DNA of 64,000 nucleotides from Marinicella algicola (GCF_028401385.1 NZ_JAQOMR010000001.1:1180501-1244500), one strand, 5' to 3'; positions 41,243-51,587 are shown, counted from the stretch's first letter. The notes: generated by a model not told the origin, from the sequence alone. Translations and numbers: made by a program.

Positions 41243-43853
41243 ATGACATTGGATCGAAAGGGCGACAAAACCGGAAAACCGGTGATCAGCCGCGGCCCGG
41301 GCTCCGGCGCTCTGGCGAAACTGGCCCTGGTGTTGTTGATACTGGCGGTGATCATTATCCTTGGCTACCAGTATCGCGGCTACCTTCCGGACGATATTCT
41401 CCTTGCGGTTTTGGGTCTGTTTGCGGTTCTCGGTGTGTTTTTGTTCTCGCGGCCCTGACCGGGCTGGCGCAGCTCTTTCCGGGGGCAAGGCAGAATCACT
41501 TTGCCGGTCCGTTTCTCGATCACTATCCAGAAGCCGTCGTCATTACCGATCATCGCGACAGGGTGGTCTATGCCAATGCTGCCTATCGAGAGTTGACTGA
41601 CGATGGCGAGAACGGCCCGACACCGAGTCTGGAGGCGCTGCTTTCGGAAGAGCCTGAAAGCTCGGAGGTGCTATACCGTCTTACCCAGTCTGTACGTGGC
41701 GGGGAAGACGACCACGAGGAGTTCCGCCTCACGCGACCGCTTTCGGGTAAACGGGAAAGCACGGCACGGTGGTACAGGCTGAGCGCGCGGTTCTTTCCGG
41801 TGACCGATACTCGCGCCCGTACGCGCAATTTCAATATCTGGCAGATTTCGGACATTACCGAGGAACGGCAGGAACAGGAGCGCTATTTCCGGGAGCTTCA
41901 AAGGGCGATCGACTATCTCGATCATGCGCCGGTCGGATTCATGACCTGCGATGCAGAAGGCAAGATCCGTTATCTGAATGCGACGCTTGCCGGATGGCTG
42001 GAAATCGACCTTGCGGGCTTTTCAACGGGTTCTGTTCGGCTGTCGGAGGTCGTCGGCGGCGAAGGCATGACGCTTGTGAGTGCTGTTGAGGCTGGCCCGG
42101 GACAACGCGTGAGCGAAACGCTCGATGTGGAATTGCGCCTTGCCTCCGGGCGCTACCTGCCTGTCCGGTTGCTGCATGATGTGACCGGTGGACGGGACGG
42201 CCAGCTCTCGGAAAGCCGCACTGTTGTGCTCAAGCGCGAGGAATCATCCGTCGACGGCCCAGCCGATTCCGGACCGGGACAATTCTTTGATGATACGCCG
42301 ATGGCGATCGCCACCGTCGACCGTCAGGGCAGGCTCTTAAAAACAAATACCCGCTTCCTGACGGCCTTTTCCGGTGTGTTGCGCCGCGAGAAATCGGGCA
42401 TGGTGCGCGCATTGAGGCGTTGCTCGAGGAGACGGGCCGGGCACGCATGCGCGATGCGCTGGCCGCTGCTGCTGACGGGCAGGGCGAAATTCCGCCATTC
42501 GAGGGGTGCCACGCCACTGATGACAACAGCCATTTCCGTTTCTTTGTCCATGCCGCGCGCGGAGCGGGACCGGACGCGGTGGCGCTGGTCTACGTTATCG
42601 AGATCAGCGAACAGAAATCGCTGGAAGCGCAGATGGCGCGCACGCAGAAGCTCAATGCTGTTGCCACCCTTGCCGGTGGTATCGCCCATGACTTTAACAA
42701 TGTGCTGACGGCCATCCTGCTTTCCGCAGATCACCTCTTGCTGCAATCGCGGGCTTCGGATCCCGAGTTTGCAGACCTTGTCGAGATCAAGCGCAATGCC
42801 AACCGGGCTTCGGGGCTGGTGCGACAGTTGCTGGCGTTTTCGCGCCAGCAAACCATGCGGCCCGAAGTGGTCGATCTCAATGATGTCATCGGCGATAACC
42901 GGATGATGATCGAGCGGCTGACGGGTGGGTCCGATATCCGCCTGACAACCGATTTCGCGCGTGATCTCTGGCCGGTCAGAACCGACCCGGGGCAATTTGG
43001 CCAGGTCATTACCAATCTCTGCGTCAACGCCCGCGATGCCATGCCGGACGGCGGTAAGCTCACGGTCAGCACTCGCAATGTCGCTGCCGACGAGGTGGCC
43101 TCGCTCGGCTTGCGCGAAGTTCCGGAGCGGGAATTCGTGGCTGTCGAGGTTGCCGATACCGGCACGGGCATTGCCCCGGATGTGCTCGACAAGATATTCG
43201 AACCGTTTTTCACCACCAAGGATGTGGGCAAGGGCACCGGTCTCGGCCTTGCCATGGTCTACGGCATCGTCACCCAGTCCGGCGGTTATCTCCACGCGAT
43301 ATCCGAAGTTGGCAAGGGGACAAAATTCGTCATCCTGTTGCCGCGCCACGCCAATGCTGCGGGTTCGCACACGGTCGATGCGCCGAAGGACCACAAGGGG
43401 CAGACGATTGCCGCGGCCTTTTCCGAAGGCAATGAGAGTGACAACGAAGCGCCGCGCGAGGAGGATATGGATCTGACCGGTCAATCCGCCGTGGTGCTTT
43501 TGGTCGAAGACGAGGATGCTGTGCGCCGTTCCGGCAAGCGCATGCTGGAAATGCGCGGCTTCACCGTGCATGAGGCCGATACCGGCGTTCATGCGCTGAA
43601 GATCCTCGAAAAGCTCGATGGCGCGGTCGATATTGTCGTCTCCGACGTCGTCATGCCGGAAATGGACGGACCAACGCTTCTGCGTGAGGCGCGCAAGGCG
43701 TATCCGGAACTGAAATTCATTTTCGTTTCCGGTTATGCCGACGATGCTTTTGCCAAGAATCTGCCGGACGACGCCAAATTCGGCTTCCTGCCGAAGCCGT
43801 ATAACCTAAAACAGCTCGTGGCTTCCGTTTGGGAAATGCTACGCGAAGGGTAA
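41243..43853 (+). CDS. cckA: Hybrid sensor histidine kinase CckA (two frameshifts)
   Basis: Membrane hybrid kinase at the head of the CckA-ChpT-CtrA cell-cycle phosphorelay. ATG 41243 gives a short tail and two adjacent membrane helices ([20 protein letters not shown] and [18 protein letters not shown]). Two to three PAS-like domains follow ([20 protein letters not shown] and [20 protein letters not shown]). The phospho-acceptor His is in [18 protein letters not shown], the ATPase N-box [14 protein letters not shown], the G-box [13 protein letters not shown], and the receiver Asp is in [20 protein letters not shown]. Breaks: a missing G at 41450-41453 ([19 protein letters not shown] when repaired) and one at about 42399 ([16 protein letters not shown]). 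Repaired length about 870 residues, typical of rhizobial CckA. Confidence 0.92.
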
Positions 43854-44172
43854 AGCGGACGTTTGACGGGGTCCGGCCCATCGATTTTCGACACGAGCGA
43901 GTAGCCGCCCGGCTGTCTCGCGCTTCGGGCCGTCTGTGCCGCACTGTGGTGCAATCCTGAAAAACCGCACGGTCAATTCGGCCATGCCGGATTCGTTTGG
44001 TGGTGGAACGGGCTGACCGCTGCTCAACAAATGCGTTTCTATCGGTGCTGGAACAGAGGCGGGAAGATAGCGTCGTTCGGCACTACTCTTCACCAGCCGG
44101 AACGGCTCTGAGAGCACAAGGTCGGACCGAAGCCCGCCCTTGTGCATCATCAGTTTTCTTCGCAGTCGGTTC
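43854..44172. other. Intergenic region between cckA and cpdB
   Basis: A 319-bp gap between convergent genes. A minus-strand reading frame crosses it, but it has no recognisable domain and no good start signal. Contains the hairpin at 44113-44145. Confidence 0.45.
44113..44145. terminator. Possible terminator after cckA
   Basis: GCACAAGG / CCTTGTGC arms around a 17-base loop, followed after ATCATCAG by TTTTC. A long loop makes this only a candidate. Confidence 0.4.
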
Positions 44173-46160
44173 TCAAAGAACAACCCGGTAGAGCGAAAAG
44201 CCGTTCTCGCCGTCGCCGGCGGTCTCGATCTTTGCGCCCTTGACGTCAACAATGTAGGTTTGCGCGCGCGGTCCGGTCTCGAAAATCGCCGTGGTGCCGG
44301 GCATCGGCGCGAAGCTCCAGTTGAAATCGGCAGACGGGTTGATGGTGCCCTGATCGACGATATAGCGCACGATTACATCGCGGTTGGTGTCGGGGCCGAC
44401 GAAGACGACGACGTCATTATCGATGTCAGGAAAGTGGCCGCCGCCGCCGGCCCGGTAATTGTTGGTCGCCACCACAAATTGCTGTTCGGGGTCTATCGGG
44501 TTTCCGTCAAAGGAAAGGTCGGCAATACGGTGGCTGTCCGGGTTGGCGAGGCTGCCGTCTTTGGCATAACGCGCCGGCTTCGACAGGTCGATCTTGTAGG
44601 TCACGCCGTCAATGATATCGAAATTGTAAGATGGAAAATCCGGGTTCAGGAGCGGTGCGTCTTTGGCACCCGGTTCAACCTGGTTAAACATGCCTGCCGA
44701 CATTTCCAGCCACTCGCGCACCTGCGCGCCGTTGATCAGCACGGCGCGGGCGGTGTTGGGATAGAGATAGAGGTCGGCGACATTCCTGATGGCGATGTCG
44801 CCGGCCGGGACCTCGGTATAGTAGTCCGGACCGCCGCGACCGCCGGCCTTGAACGGGGCTGCGGCGGAAAGCACGGGGAAGTCCCTGTATTCGCTGTCTT
44901 TCAGCATGTCCTTTGTATACCAGATCTGTGCCTTGGAGACGATCTGGACGGACGGGTCGTCGGCTACGAGCGCAAAATAGGACTGCAGTGCTGCCGACGT
45001 TTTGCCGACGGGGGTGCGGACATATTTAAGCGTTGCCTCATGATCGGCGCTGGCGGCGGCGATAACGGCGGTGTCGGATGAGACGTCGGCGACGACCTTG
45101 CGGTCCTCGGTGCGATGATAGATCGGACGCGCCTCGGTGGAGAAGTCGACGATCTTCCAGCTGCTGCCGTCCTTTTCCAGAAGCAGGTCGATCAGACCCA
45201 TATGCGAGCCCCAGAAACCGGCCATCGCGGCGGGCTTGCCCTGGAGCGTACCTTTCTCCGGGTCGACGCCGGCAATGCCCTGGAAATCGGTGGGGCCGGG
45301 GAAGACCAGATGCTGGTGGCCGGTAAAGACCGCGTCGATGCCATCAACGCCGGCGAGATAGAGCGAGGCATTTTCCATCAGTTCCGACGGGCCGGTACCA
45401 TCTATGCCGGAATGGGAGAGGGCGATGATGATGTCGGCGCCTTCCTCTTTCATCACCGGCACCCAGGCCCTCGCTGCTTCGACGATATCGCGGGTATTGG
45501 CCTTGCCGGCGAGGTTCTTTTCGTCCCAGACCATGATCTGCGGTGGAACGAACCCGGTGAAGCCGATCTTGACCGGGCTTTTATTTCCGGCGCCATCATT
45601 GATCATCTTTTCCTTGATCAAATAGGGGCGAACATCAGTTCGTCATTGCGCGGATCGTTGGCAAGGCTACCCTTGGTCAGGTTGGCGCAGACAAAGGGAA
45701 AGTTGGCACCACCAACGACCTTGAGCATGAAATCGAGGCCATAATTGAATTCGTGATTGCCGAGTGTGCCGACATCATAACCGAGCACGTTCATGGCCTT
45801 GATGACCGGATGAACATCGCCTTCATTCATGCCGCGCTCATAGGCAATATAGTCGCCCATCGGGTTACCCTGAAGGAAGTCACCATTGTCGATCAGCATC
45901 GAATTGGCAGACTCCGCGCGGATGGCGTCGATGATCGAGGCCGTGCGCGCCAGCCCCATCGTGTCATTGGGCCTGTCGGCATAGTAGTCGTAAGGGAACA
46001 CGTTGACGTGGATATCAGTTGTTTCCATCAGTCTCAGATGCGCCTGGTTGCCTGCCGCTCTTGCGGCGAAGGGATGCAGTGCGATCAGGGCCGATGCGGC
46101 GGACATGCCCTTGATTAGGGCGCGGCGTGATATCGAAGGCAAGAGAATGTGCGTGGACAT
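44173..46160 (-). CDS. cpdB: Bifunctional 2',3'-cyclic-nucleotide 2'-phosphodiesterase / 3'-nucleotidase CpdB (frameshifted)
   Basis: Periplasmic enzyme that degrades 2',3'-cyclic nucleotides and 3'-nucleotides to nucleosides and phosphate. ATG 46160 (GGAG upstream) starts a likely Tat signal: [20 protein letters not shown]. The metallophosphatase domain shows [43 protein letters not shown] and [11 protein letters not shown]; the C-terminal nucleotidase domain follows, with [15 protein letters not shown]. Four G on the plus strand at 45625-45628 should be five, linking LMFAPY to [13 protein letters not shown]. Repaired length about 663 residues. Monocistronic. Confidence 0.92.
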
Positions 46161-46336
46161 GATAGCTCCGGGGTTCATCGCTTGCGCGGAAAATGTGGGA
46201 ACACGAGTACCGCTTCGCACCGTCCTGTGACAGGCGGTTGACATCGGGTGTGAAAGAGCACCAACCTTATGCCGATTAAATGAAACGGAGGCAGGCTATT
46301 CGGAGGGCGTGCCGACCGTCAATACGGGAGAGACGT

Positions 46337-46924
46337 TTGGTTACCAGTTTCACGATCCGCAATGCGGCCCGCGAGGATGTGCCGGACATGGTGCGGCTGA
46401 TCAATATTGCTGCACACGGTCTGCCGCTCTGGTGCTGGGCCCAGCTTGAGGGCGGTGCCGAAGATCCATGGCAGGCCGGGCGCGAGAGCGCGTCGCGGGA
46501 AGACGGCGCGATTTCCTGGACCAATGGTACGGTCGCCACGCTCGGGTCTGACGTTGCGGCGCTGATGATTGCTTATCCTCTTGAAAATGAGGTTCAGCAT
46601 AGCATCTGCGCCGGCGATCATCCTGTTCTCGCGCCGCTGCGCGAACTCAAGCGGCAGGCGGCAGGTACATACTATCTTCGTGTGCTGGCGGCTTACGCGG
46701 AATATCGCGGTCGCGGTCTTGGTTCGGTTCTGTTGGACAAGGCAGACCGGATTTGCGGTGACAGCGCCATCAGCCTGATTGTATCGGATGCCAACGCCCC
46801 CGCCAGACGTTTTTATGAACGGCTCGGCTTCAAGGAGGTGGCGCGCCAGCCGCTGGTAACTGCGCCTGACTGGCGGGCCGATGGCGGGAACTGGCTTTTG
46901 ATGGTCAAACCGGCGCAGCGCTAA
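46337..46924 (+). CDS. GNAT family N-acetyltransferase
   Basis: Acetyl-CoA dependent acetyltransferase of unknown substrate. The acetyl-CoA loop is YRGRGLGSVLLDKAD and the C-terminal motif ANAPARRFYERLGFKEVARQ. I prefer TTG 46337 (MVTSFTIRNAAREDVPDMVR) because GGGAGAG lies five bases upstream; an ATG at 46280 is in frame but lacks a ribosome binding site. About 195 residues. Its 3' end overlaps the convergent lrp-type gene by 20 bp. Intact. Confidence 0.8.
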   Translation: MVTSFTIRNAAREDVPDMVRLINIAAHGLPLWCWAQLEGGAEDPWQAGRESASREDGAISWTNGTVATLGSDVAALMIAYPLENEVQHSICAGDHPVLAPLRELKRQAAGTYYLRVLAAYAEYRGRGLGSVLLDKADRICGDSAISLIVSDANAPARRFYERLGFKEVARQPLVTAPDWRADGGNWLLMVKPAQR

Positions 46925-47390
46925 ACGCCTCGTCAACATCGACATTCAGGCGTTCGATAATCGGGCGAAGCGCGAAGGATGAGTTGATCTGGACAACATG
47001 CGGCAAGGCGGAAAGCCAGTCGCGGTGGATGCGCTCATAATCCTTCAGATCCTTCGCTGCCACGCGCAGTACATAGTCGTATGCGCCCGAAACCATGTAG
47101 CAAACGATTACATTCGGGCACTGCCTGACCGCCTCTTCGAATTCGGCGAGCGTACGGGCGAACTGGCCGGACAGCGAGATGTGGACAAGCGCTGTCATCT
47201 TGTATCCGAGCGCCTCGGGCGAGATCTTGGCGGTGTAGCCCTCGATCACGCCGCTTTTTTCCAGGAGGTCAAGCCTGCGCGAGCAAGCGGACGGTGAGAG
47301 GCCCACGGTTTCCGCGAGCTCCGCATTGGTGATGCGGCCATTGTTCTGAAGCGCCTTCAGAATCGCACGATCGATATCGTCCAGGTCCAA
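46905..47390 (-). CDS. Lrp/AsnC family transcriptional regulator
   Basis: Feast-famine regulator with an N-terminal helix-turn-helix (DLDDIDRAILKALQNNGRIT and SPSACSRRLDLLEKSG) and a C-terminal RAM ligand domain (MVSGAYDYVLRVAAKDLKDY). I favour TTG 47390, since AGGAG lies eight bases upstream; the longer ATG start at 47453 adds an Arg-rich stretch. About 161 residues. Such proteins usually respond to an amino acid. No obvious target lies next to it other than the convergent acetyltransferase. Intact. Confidence 0.88.
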   Translation of the reverse strand: MDLDDIDRAILKALQNNGRITNAELAETVGLSPSACSRRLDLLEKSGVIEGYTAKISPEALGYKMTALVHISLSGQFARTLAEFEEAVRQCPNVIVCYMVSGAYDYVLRVAAKDLKDYERIHRDWLSALPHVVQINSSFALRPIIERLNVDVDEAFSAAPV

Positions 47391-47557
47391 TTTTCGAACT
47401 CCTGCGAATTTTGCTGCTCTTCTTCGAATAATAGTCTGTTTGCGCGCCAGCACAAGTCATTGCAAGCAAGGAAACTTTGTTTGGTATTGTCGGCGACATA
47501 AGGGGCCGCAGGAGTGGCATCGGTAGCGTCGATCGTAAAATTCAGGACAAAACATGT

Positions 47558-47573
47558 TTTAGATATATCGAAA
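47558..47573. promoter_or_regulatory. Second copy of the PadR-type operator
   Basis: TTTAGATATATCGAAA differs by one base from the perfect palindrome at 47603 and lies exactly 45 bp upstream of it. The two sites would flank the padR promoter. Confidence 0.6.
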
Positions 47574-47602
47574 TCCTTGCGTCTTGAGGAAATCGATCTA
47601 TA

Positions 47603-47618
47603 TTTCGATATATCGAAA
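47603..47618. promoter_or_regulatory. Palindromic operator directly before padR
   Basis: TTTCGATATATCGAAA, a perfect 16-bp palindrome ending two bases before the padR ATG. It would cover the ribosome binding region, so bound protein should block the gene. Binding by the adjacent PadR protein is inferred from position. Confidence 0.65.
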
Positions 47619-47620
47619 AC

Positions 47621-48304
47621 ATGACTAAAGGAAGTCTTGGCATGTATGACCATTTTGGCAAGTGCTACGATGCACGCAATTGCGATGTGCGGGCGCTCTT
47701 CGCCATGGGGCGGGGACCGAGCCACGGAGCCCGCGGTGGCGGAGGCAGGCGCGGGTTTGGCGACGAGGATGGCGGTGGCCGCATGGGCCGATTTCTTGGC
47801 CATGGCCGGATGCGCTTTCTTGTGCTGCAGCTGATCGCCGACGAGCCGCGCCATGGCTATGAAATCATCAAGGCAATCGAGGAGTTGAGTGGCGGTTTTT
47901 ATTCACCGAGTCCCGGTGTGATCTATCCTACGCTTTCCTATCTCGAGGACGGCGGTTATGTGGTGGCCGAAGCCGATGGCAACAAGAAATCCTACTCGAT
48001 CACGGACAGAGGACAGACCTATCTTGATGCGCAGGCGCCGGAAGCCGCCTTGGCGGTCAAGGCACTGAAGGCGGTTGCCGAACGGCTTGGCGCCCGCCAG
48101 CACAAGCGTGAACGCGCGCGCGGCGGCGATAATCTGCCGCGCAGCATCGAGGCGGCTTTTCTTAATCTGCGTGAAGTGATCGACCACCGTCTGGAGCAGG
48201 ATGCAGGCGCTGCCGGCGCCATCGTCGGCGAGCTTCTGGGGCTTGCCGAAAGGATTGAAAACACCGGCAAGACCGATCAAGACAGAGCGTCGTCTCAGGA
48301 CTAA
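47621..48304 (+). CDS. PadR family transcriptional regulator
   Basis: Regulator with an N-terminal winged helix domain of the PadR type: RFLVLQLIADEPRHGYEIIK, then SPGVIYPTLSYLEDGGYV and the wing SYSITDRGQTYL. An unusual N-terminal extension of about 60 residues is rich in Gly and Arg (GARGGGGRRGFGDEDGGGRM) and could be disordered. The C-terminal helical part (120-227) should be the dimer domain. Two copies of a palindrome lie just upstream, suggesting autoregulation. The neighbours do not reveal the effector; relatives respond to phenolics, multidrug or redox signals. Intact. Confidence 0.88.
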   Translation: MTKGSLGMYDHFGKCYDARNCDVRALFAMGRGPSHGARGGGGRRGFGDEDGGGRMGRFLGHGRMRFLVLQLIADEPRHGYEIIKAIEELSGGFYSPSPGVIYPTLSYLEDGGYVVAEADGNKKSYSITDRGQTYLDAQAPEAALAVKALKAVAERLGARQHKRERARGGDNLPRSIEAAFLNLREVIDHRLEQDAGAAGAIVGELLGLAERIENTGKTDQDRASSQD

Positions 48305-48314
48305 TCACAAAATC

Positions 48315-48349
48315 AACAGCCCGCGACCGGAACTCGGCCGCGGGCTGTT
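48315..48349. terminator. Bidirectional terminator between padR and acetyltransferase gene
   Basis: Perfect 11-bp stem AACAGCCCGCG / CGCGGGCTGTT with a 13-base loop and T-tract, between convergent genes. Confidence 0.88.
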
Positions 48350-48370
48350 TTCATCTGTTCAATTCGCGTC

Positions 48371-48934
48371 TTAGAGCTTGCGCGCAAACGCAAGCAGTTC
48401 GGCGTCCGAAAGCGGGACAATTTTGCTTTCATAGGTCGAGACCGGCGAAAACCCGAATTGCTGGTAGAGCTGCAGCGCGCGCGGATGGTCCAGACTGTTG
48501 GTGGCGGTGATGATCTTTTGAGGCTTGTCGGCCCAGATTGCTTTCAAACCCTGCAGCAGAAACCATTTGCCGACGCCAAGGCCAAGCGCGCGCTCGAACA
48601 GGCCGAAATGAACGAGCTCGGTGATCCCGCCATCTTGCTGTTGATATTCATAAAAGCCAGCCGGTGCGCCCTCGAGATAAAACACGGTGATCGTGGTGCG
48701 TTCGTTGTGAATATTGGCGGCCAGTTCTTCGTCGTTCATGCGCAACCGGTCGACCCATTCCCAGCGCGTGCCGACCTGACGATAGAGAAACCGGTAAAAG
48801 GGCAGCGGGATTTCCGGAACACGCATCAGCGCCAGATGCATATTGGATGGCGCGATGATGTGCGCCTTCGGCGGTGCCGTCATTTCCAGCTCTGTGACGT
48901 GGACGCTGATCGGTGTTTGCTGTTGGCTATCCAT
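48371..48934 (-). CDS. GNAT family N-acetyltransferase
   Basis: A 187-residue acetyltransferase. VHFGLFERALGLGVGKWFLL is the acetyl-CoA binding segment and DHPRALQLYQQFGFSPVSTY the C-terminal GNAT motif. Substrate unknown. It lies 6 bp downstream of sseA on the same strand and is probably co-transcribed with it. Intact. Confidence 0.85.
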   Translation of the reverse strand: MDSQQQTPISVHVTELEMTAPPKAHIIAPSNMHLALMRVPEIPLPFYRFLYRQVGTRWEWVDRLRMNDEELAANIHNERTTITVFYLEGAPAGFYEYQQQDGGITELVHFGLFERALGLGVGKWFLLQGLKAIWADKPQKIITATNSLDHPRALQLYQQFGFSPVSTYESKIVPLSDAELLAFARKL

Positions 48935-48940
48935 TTTGCT

Positions 48941-49792
48941 TCACGCCTTTCCGGTCACAATAGCGGTGTCGTCGCGGCTGCCCCATTCCGACCAGGAACC
49001 GTCATAAAGGCTGTTGTCCGTGTGGCCAACACTTTCCAGTGCAAGCGTGATGATCGCCGCCGTTACGCCGGAGCCGCAGCTTGTCACAACCGGCTTTTCG
49101 AGATCGAGCCCGGCTTCAGAGAGTATCGCCTTCAGTTCATCAATTGAGCGGAATTGTCCATTTTCTGAAAAGGCTGTTGCCGGCAGGTTTCTGGCACCCG
49201 GCATATGGCCCGAGCGCATGCCGGGGCGGGGTTCCGGCTCAGCCGCCTCAAACCGGCCCTTTCCGCGGGCATCGGCGGTCTGACGCTCGCCTGAGGCAAC
49301 GATCTTGCGCATGTCTTCGAAGGACGTAACCCTGTCAGGTCTGAAATCTGGGATGAATGTTGTCGGTTCCGGCGCCGGTGTCGCGGCCTCAATCGGCCGG
49401 CCTGCGGACTTCCAGCCATCAAACCCGCCGTTCAGCACGTAGACATCACCTGCTCCCATGATCCTCAGCATCCACCACACACGCGGAGCCGAGAAAAAGC
49501 CGGGCCCGTCATAGACCACGATCGTGTCCGTCTCGCTGATGCCGCGCTTTGCCATTTCGGAGGCGAAGAATGCTGGCGAGGGCAGGGAGTGCGGCAGGCC
49601 GGTTGTCGTGTCGGCGATTTCGTCGTGATCGAAGAAAACCGCGCCGGGAATATGGCTCAGCGCATATTCGCTCTTGCCATCGCGCTTGTACGCGGGCAGG
49701 TACCAGGATGCGTCGACCACGGAAAATCCCGGCGTTCCCAGACGCTCAGCCACCCATTCCGGTGACACCACAAACCGGCTTTCTGCACTCAT
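48941..49792 (-). CDS. sseA: 3-mercaptopyruvate sulfurtransferase SseA
   Basis: Two-domain rhodanese that transfers sulphur from 3-mercaptopyruvate to thiol acceptors. FVVSPEWVAERLGTPGFSVV opens the first rhodanese domain; the active cysteine is in the second domain in VTSCGSGVTAAIITLAL, where CGSGVT is the mercaptopyruvate-type loop. I start at ATG 49792, about ten bases after AGGAG; ATG 49801 is too close to that site. 283 residues, normal. Part of a minus-strand sulphur-amino-acid run with alaX and cysK. Intact. Confidence 0.93.
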   Translation of the reverse strand: MSAESRFVVSPEWVAERLGTPGFSVVDASWYLPAYKRDGKSEYALSHIPGAVFFDHDEIADTTTGLPHSLPSPAFFASEMAKRGISETDTIVVYDGPGFFSAPRVWWMLRIMGAGDVYVLNGGFDGWKSAGRPIEAATPAPEPTTFIPDFRPDRVTSFEDMRKIVASGERQTADARGKGRFEAAEPEPRPGMRSGHMPGARNLPATAFSENGQFRSIDELKAILSEAGLDLEKPVVTSCGSGVTAAIITLALESVGHTDNSLYDGSWSEWGSRDDTAIVTGKA

Positions 49793-49823
49793 ACTGATCA
49801 TACTCCTCGAAAATACATGGGGG

Positions 49824-50546
49824 TCACGCGCTAAAGCGGATGCGGAAACGGCGGTTCTCACGGCCCTTTTTCTCGATCTTGCCGATATGGATCTGGCCGA
49901 CATCGGCTGTCGAGCGCACATGGGTGCCACCGCAAGGCTGGCTGTCGACCGACGAGTCCTCTCCGATGCACACAAGCGAAATCCGGCCCATCCCTGTCGG
50001 CGGGCGGACATTCTTTGATTTGACGATATCGGGATTGGCGGCGAGGTCCTCATCACTGATCCACTGAACGTAGATTGGATGACCTTCGGTAACCAGCTGC
50101 ATCATCTTGTCGCTCACCGCCTGCTTGTCGACGGTTTCGCTCATGTCGAAATCGACGCGCGATTCATCTTCTCCGACGGAAGCACCGGTGATGGGATAGG
50201 GACAGATGACCGAAAGCAGGTGACAGGCGGTGTGCATGCGCATCAGCTTCAGCCGGCGCGGCCAGTCGAGCTCAAGGGTCACGGCCTCACCGGCGTCAGG
50301 CGGTGCCTCACCATCAGCCGGGACATGCAGGATCACGTCCTTGCCTTCGCCGTGACGGGTCACGTCAAGGGAAAGCGATGACCCATCGGCGCGCCGGGCG
50401 ATACCGGTATCGCCCGGCTGACCGCCGGATGTCGCGTAGAAGCAGGTGCGGTCCGTTTCGAATGTGCCATCGTCATGCACCGCTGTGACCACCGCATCGC
50501 ACCCGGCAAGGTAGAAGTCTTCGCGGTAAAGGGCATCAACAGGCAT
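49824..50546 (-). CDS. Alanyl-tRNA editing protein AlaX
   Basis: Freestanding trans-editing enzyme that hydrolyses mischarged Ser- or Gly-tRNA(Ala). It matches the editing domain of AlaRS with both zinc motifs: HTACHLLSVICPYPITGASV (HxxxH) and QPCGGTHVRSTADVG (CxxxH). The N-terminal TSGGQPGDTG loop is also conserved. 240 residues, AlaX-M size. It lies between cysK (10 bp) and sseA (31 bp), likely one transcript. Intact. Confidence 0.92.
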   Translation of the reverse strand: MPVDALYREDFYLAGCDAVVTAVHDDGTFETDRTCFYATSGGQPGDTGIARRADGSSLSLDVTRHGEGKDVILHVPADGEAPPDAGEAVTLELDWPRRLKLMRMHTACHLLSVICPYPITGASVGEDESRVDFDMSETVDKQAVSDKMMQLVTEGHPIYVQWISDEDLAANPDIVKSKNVRPPTGMGRISLVCIGEDSSVDSQPCGGTHVRSTADVGQIHIGKIEKKGRENRRFRIRFSA

Positions 50547-50556
50547 GGTTCACTTT

Positions 50557-51587
50557 CTATTCGAACGGTACGGCGATCTCCGTCTTCGCCGTCAGCCATT
50601 CCGGCACGGGCAGGCCCTTTTCCGAGAGGAATGAGGGATTGTAGAGCTTCGACTGATACCGGTTTCCATAATCACAAAGCACGGTGACGATGGTGTGGCC
50701 GGGGCCGAGTTCGCGTGCAAGCCGGATGGCGCCAGCTATATTGATGCCCGATGAACCGCCGAGGCACAAGCCCTCGCGGGCGACCAGATTAAATATCAGC
50801 GGCAAAGCCTCACTGTCTGCGATGCGGAAGGCGAAATCGGGTGTAAAACCTTCGAGATTGGCGGTGATGCGGCCCTGTCCGATGCCTTCGGTGATCGAGC
50901 CGCCCTCGCTTTTCAGTTCGCCATTGCTGTAATATTCAAACAGTGCCGCCCCTCGGGATCGGCAATCCCGACCTTGATGTCGCTGTTCTTCGCCTTCAGG
51001 CCCATGGCGGTGCCGGCAAGCGTGCCACCCGAGCCGACAGCGCAGATGAAGCCATCGATCTTGCCGCCGGTGTCGCGCCAGATTTCTTCCGCCGTGGTTT
51101 TGATATGGGCGTCACGATTGGCGGTGTTGTCGAACTGGTTGGCCCAGATCGCGCCATTCGGCTCGCTCTTTGCCAGTTGCTCTGCCAGCCGTCCGGAAAG
51201 TTTTACATAGTTGTTCGGGTCGCGGTAGGGCTTGGCCGGCACCTCGACCAGCTTTGCGCCGAGAAGCCGCAGCGCGTCCTTCTTTTCCTCGGCCTGGGTC
51301 TCGGGAATAACGATCACGGTTCTGTAACCAAGCGCATTGGCGACCATGGTCAGGCCGATGCCGGTATTGCCGGCCGTGCCTTCGACGATGGTGCCGCCCG
51401 GCGCGATCAGCCCGCGCCGTTCGGCGTCGCGGATGATGTAGAGCGCGGCACGATCCTTCACCGACTGGCCGGGGTTGAGGAATTCAGCCTTGCCGTAGAT
51501 ATCGCAACCCGTTGCCTCGGAAGCCGCCTTGAGTTTAACGAGCGGCGTGTTGCCGATAAGATCGATAACCGAATTGGGTGTCGTCAT
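50557..51587 (-). CDS. cysK: Cysteine synthase A-type PLP enzyme (frameshifted)
   Basis: O-acetylserine sulfhydrylase family enzyme making L-cysteine from O-acetylserine and sulphide. The PLP lysine is in NPGQSVKDRAALYII, the TSGNTG-type loop is VEGTAGNTGIGLTMVANALG, and GTLAGT forms the phosphate cup. Four C on the plus strand at 50949-50952 should be five, joining IADPEG to AALFEYYSNGELKSEGGSIT. Repaired length about 344 residues. The C-terminal LCLGGSSGINIAGAIRLARE and the longer tail are closer to the CysK-like/CBS-like branch, so a role in a related reaction cannot be excluded. Heads the alaX-sseA run. Confidence 0.88.

Noticed and set aside
42324..43592. Minus-strand ORF of 422 codons
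   Set aside because: Shadow of cckA kinase and receiver domains.
43839..44252. Minus-strand ORF of 137 codons between cpdB and cckA
   Set aside because: Overlaps cpdB coding sequence and the cckA end, with no domain and no ribosome binding site; its gap part may be chance.
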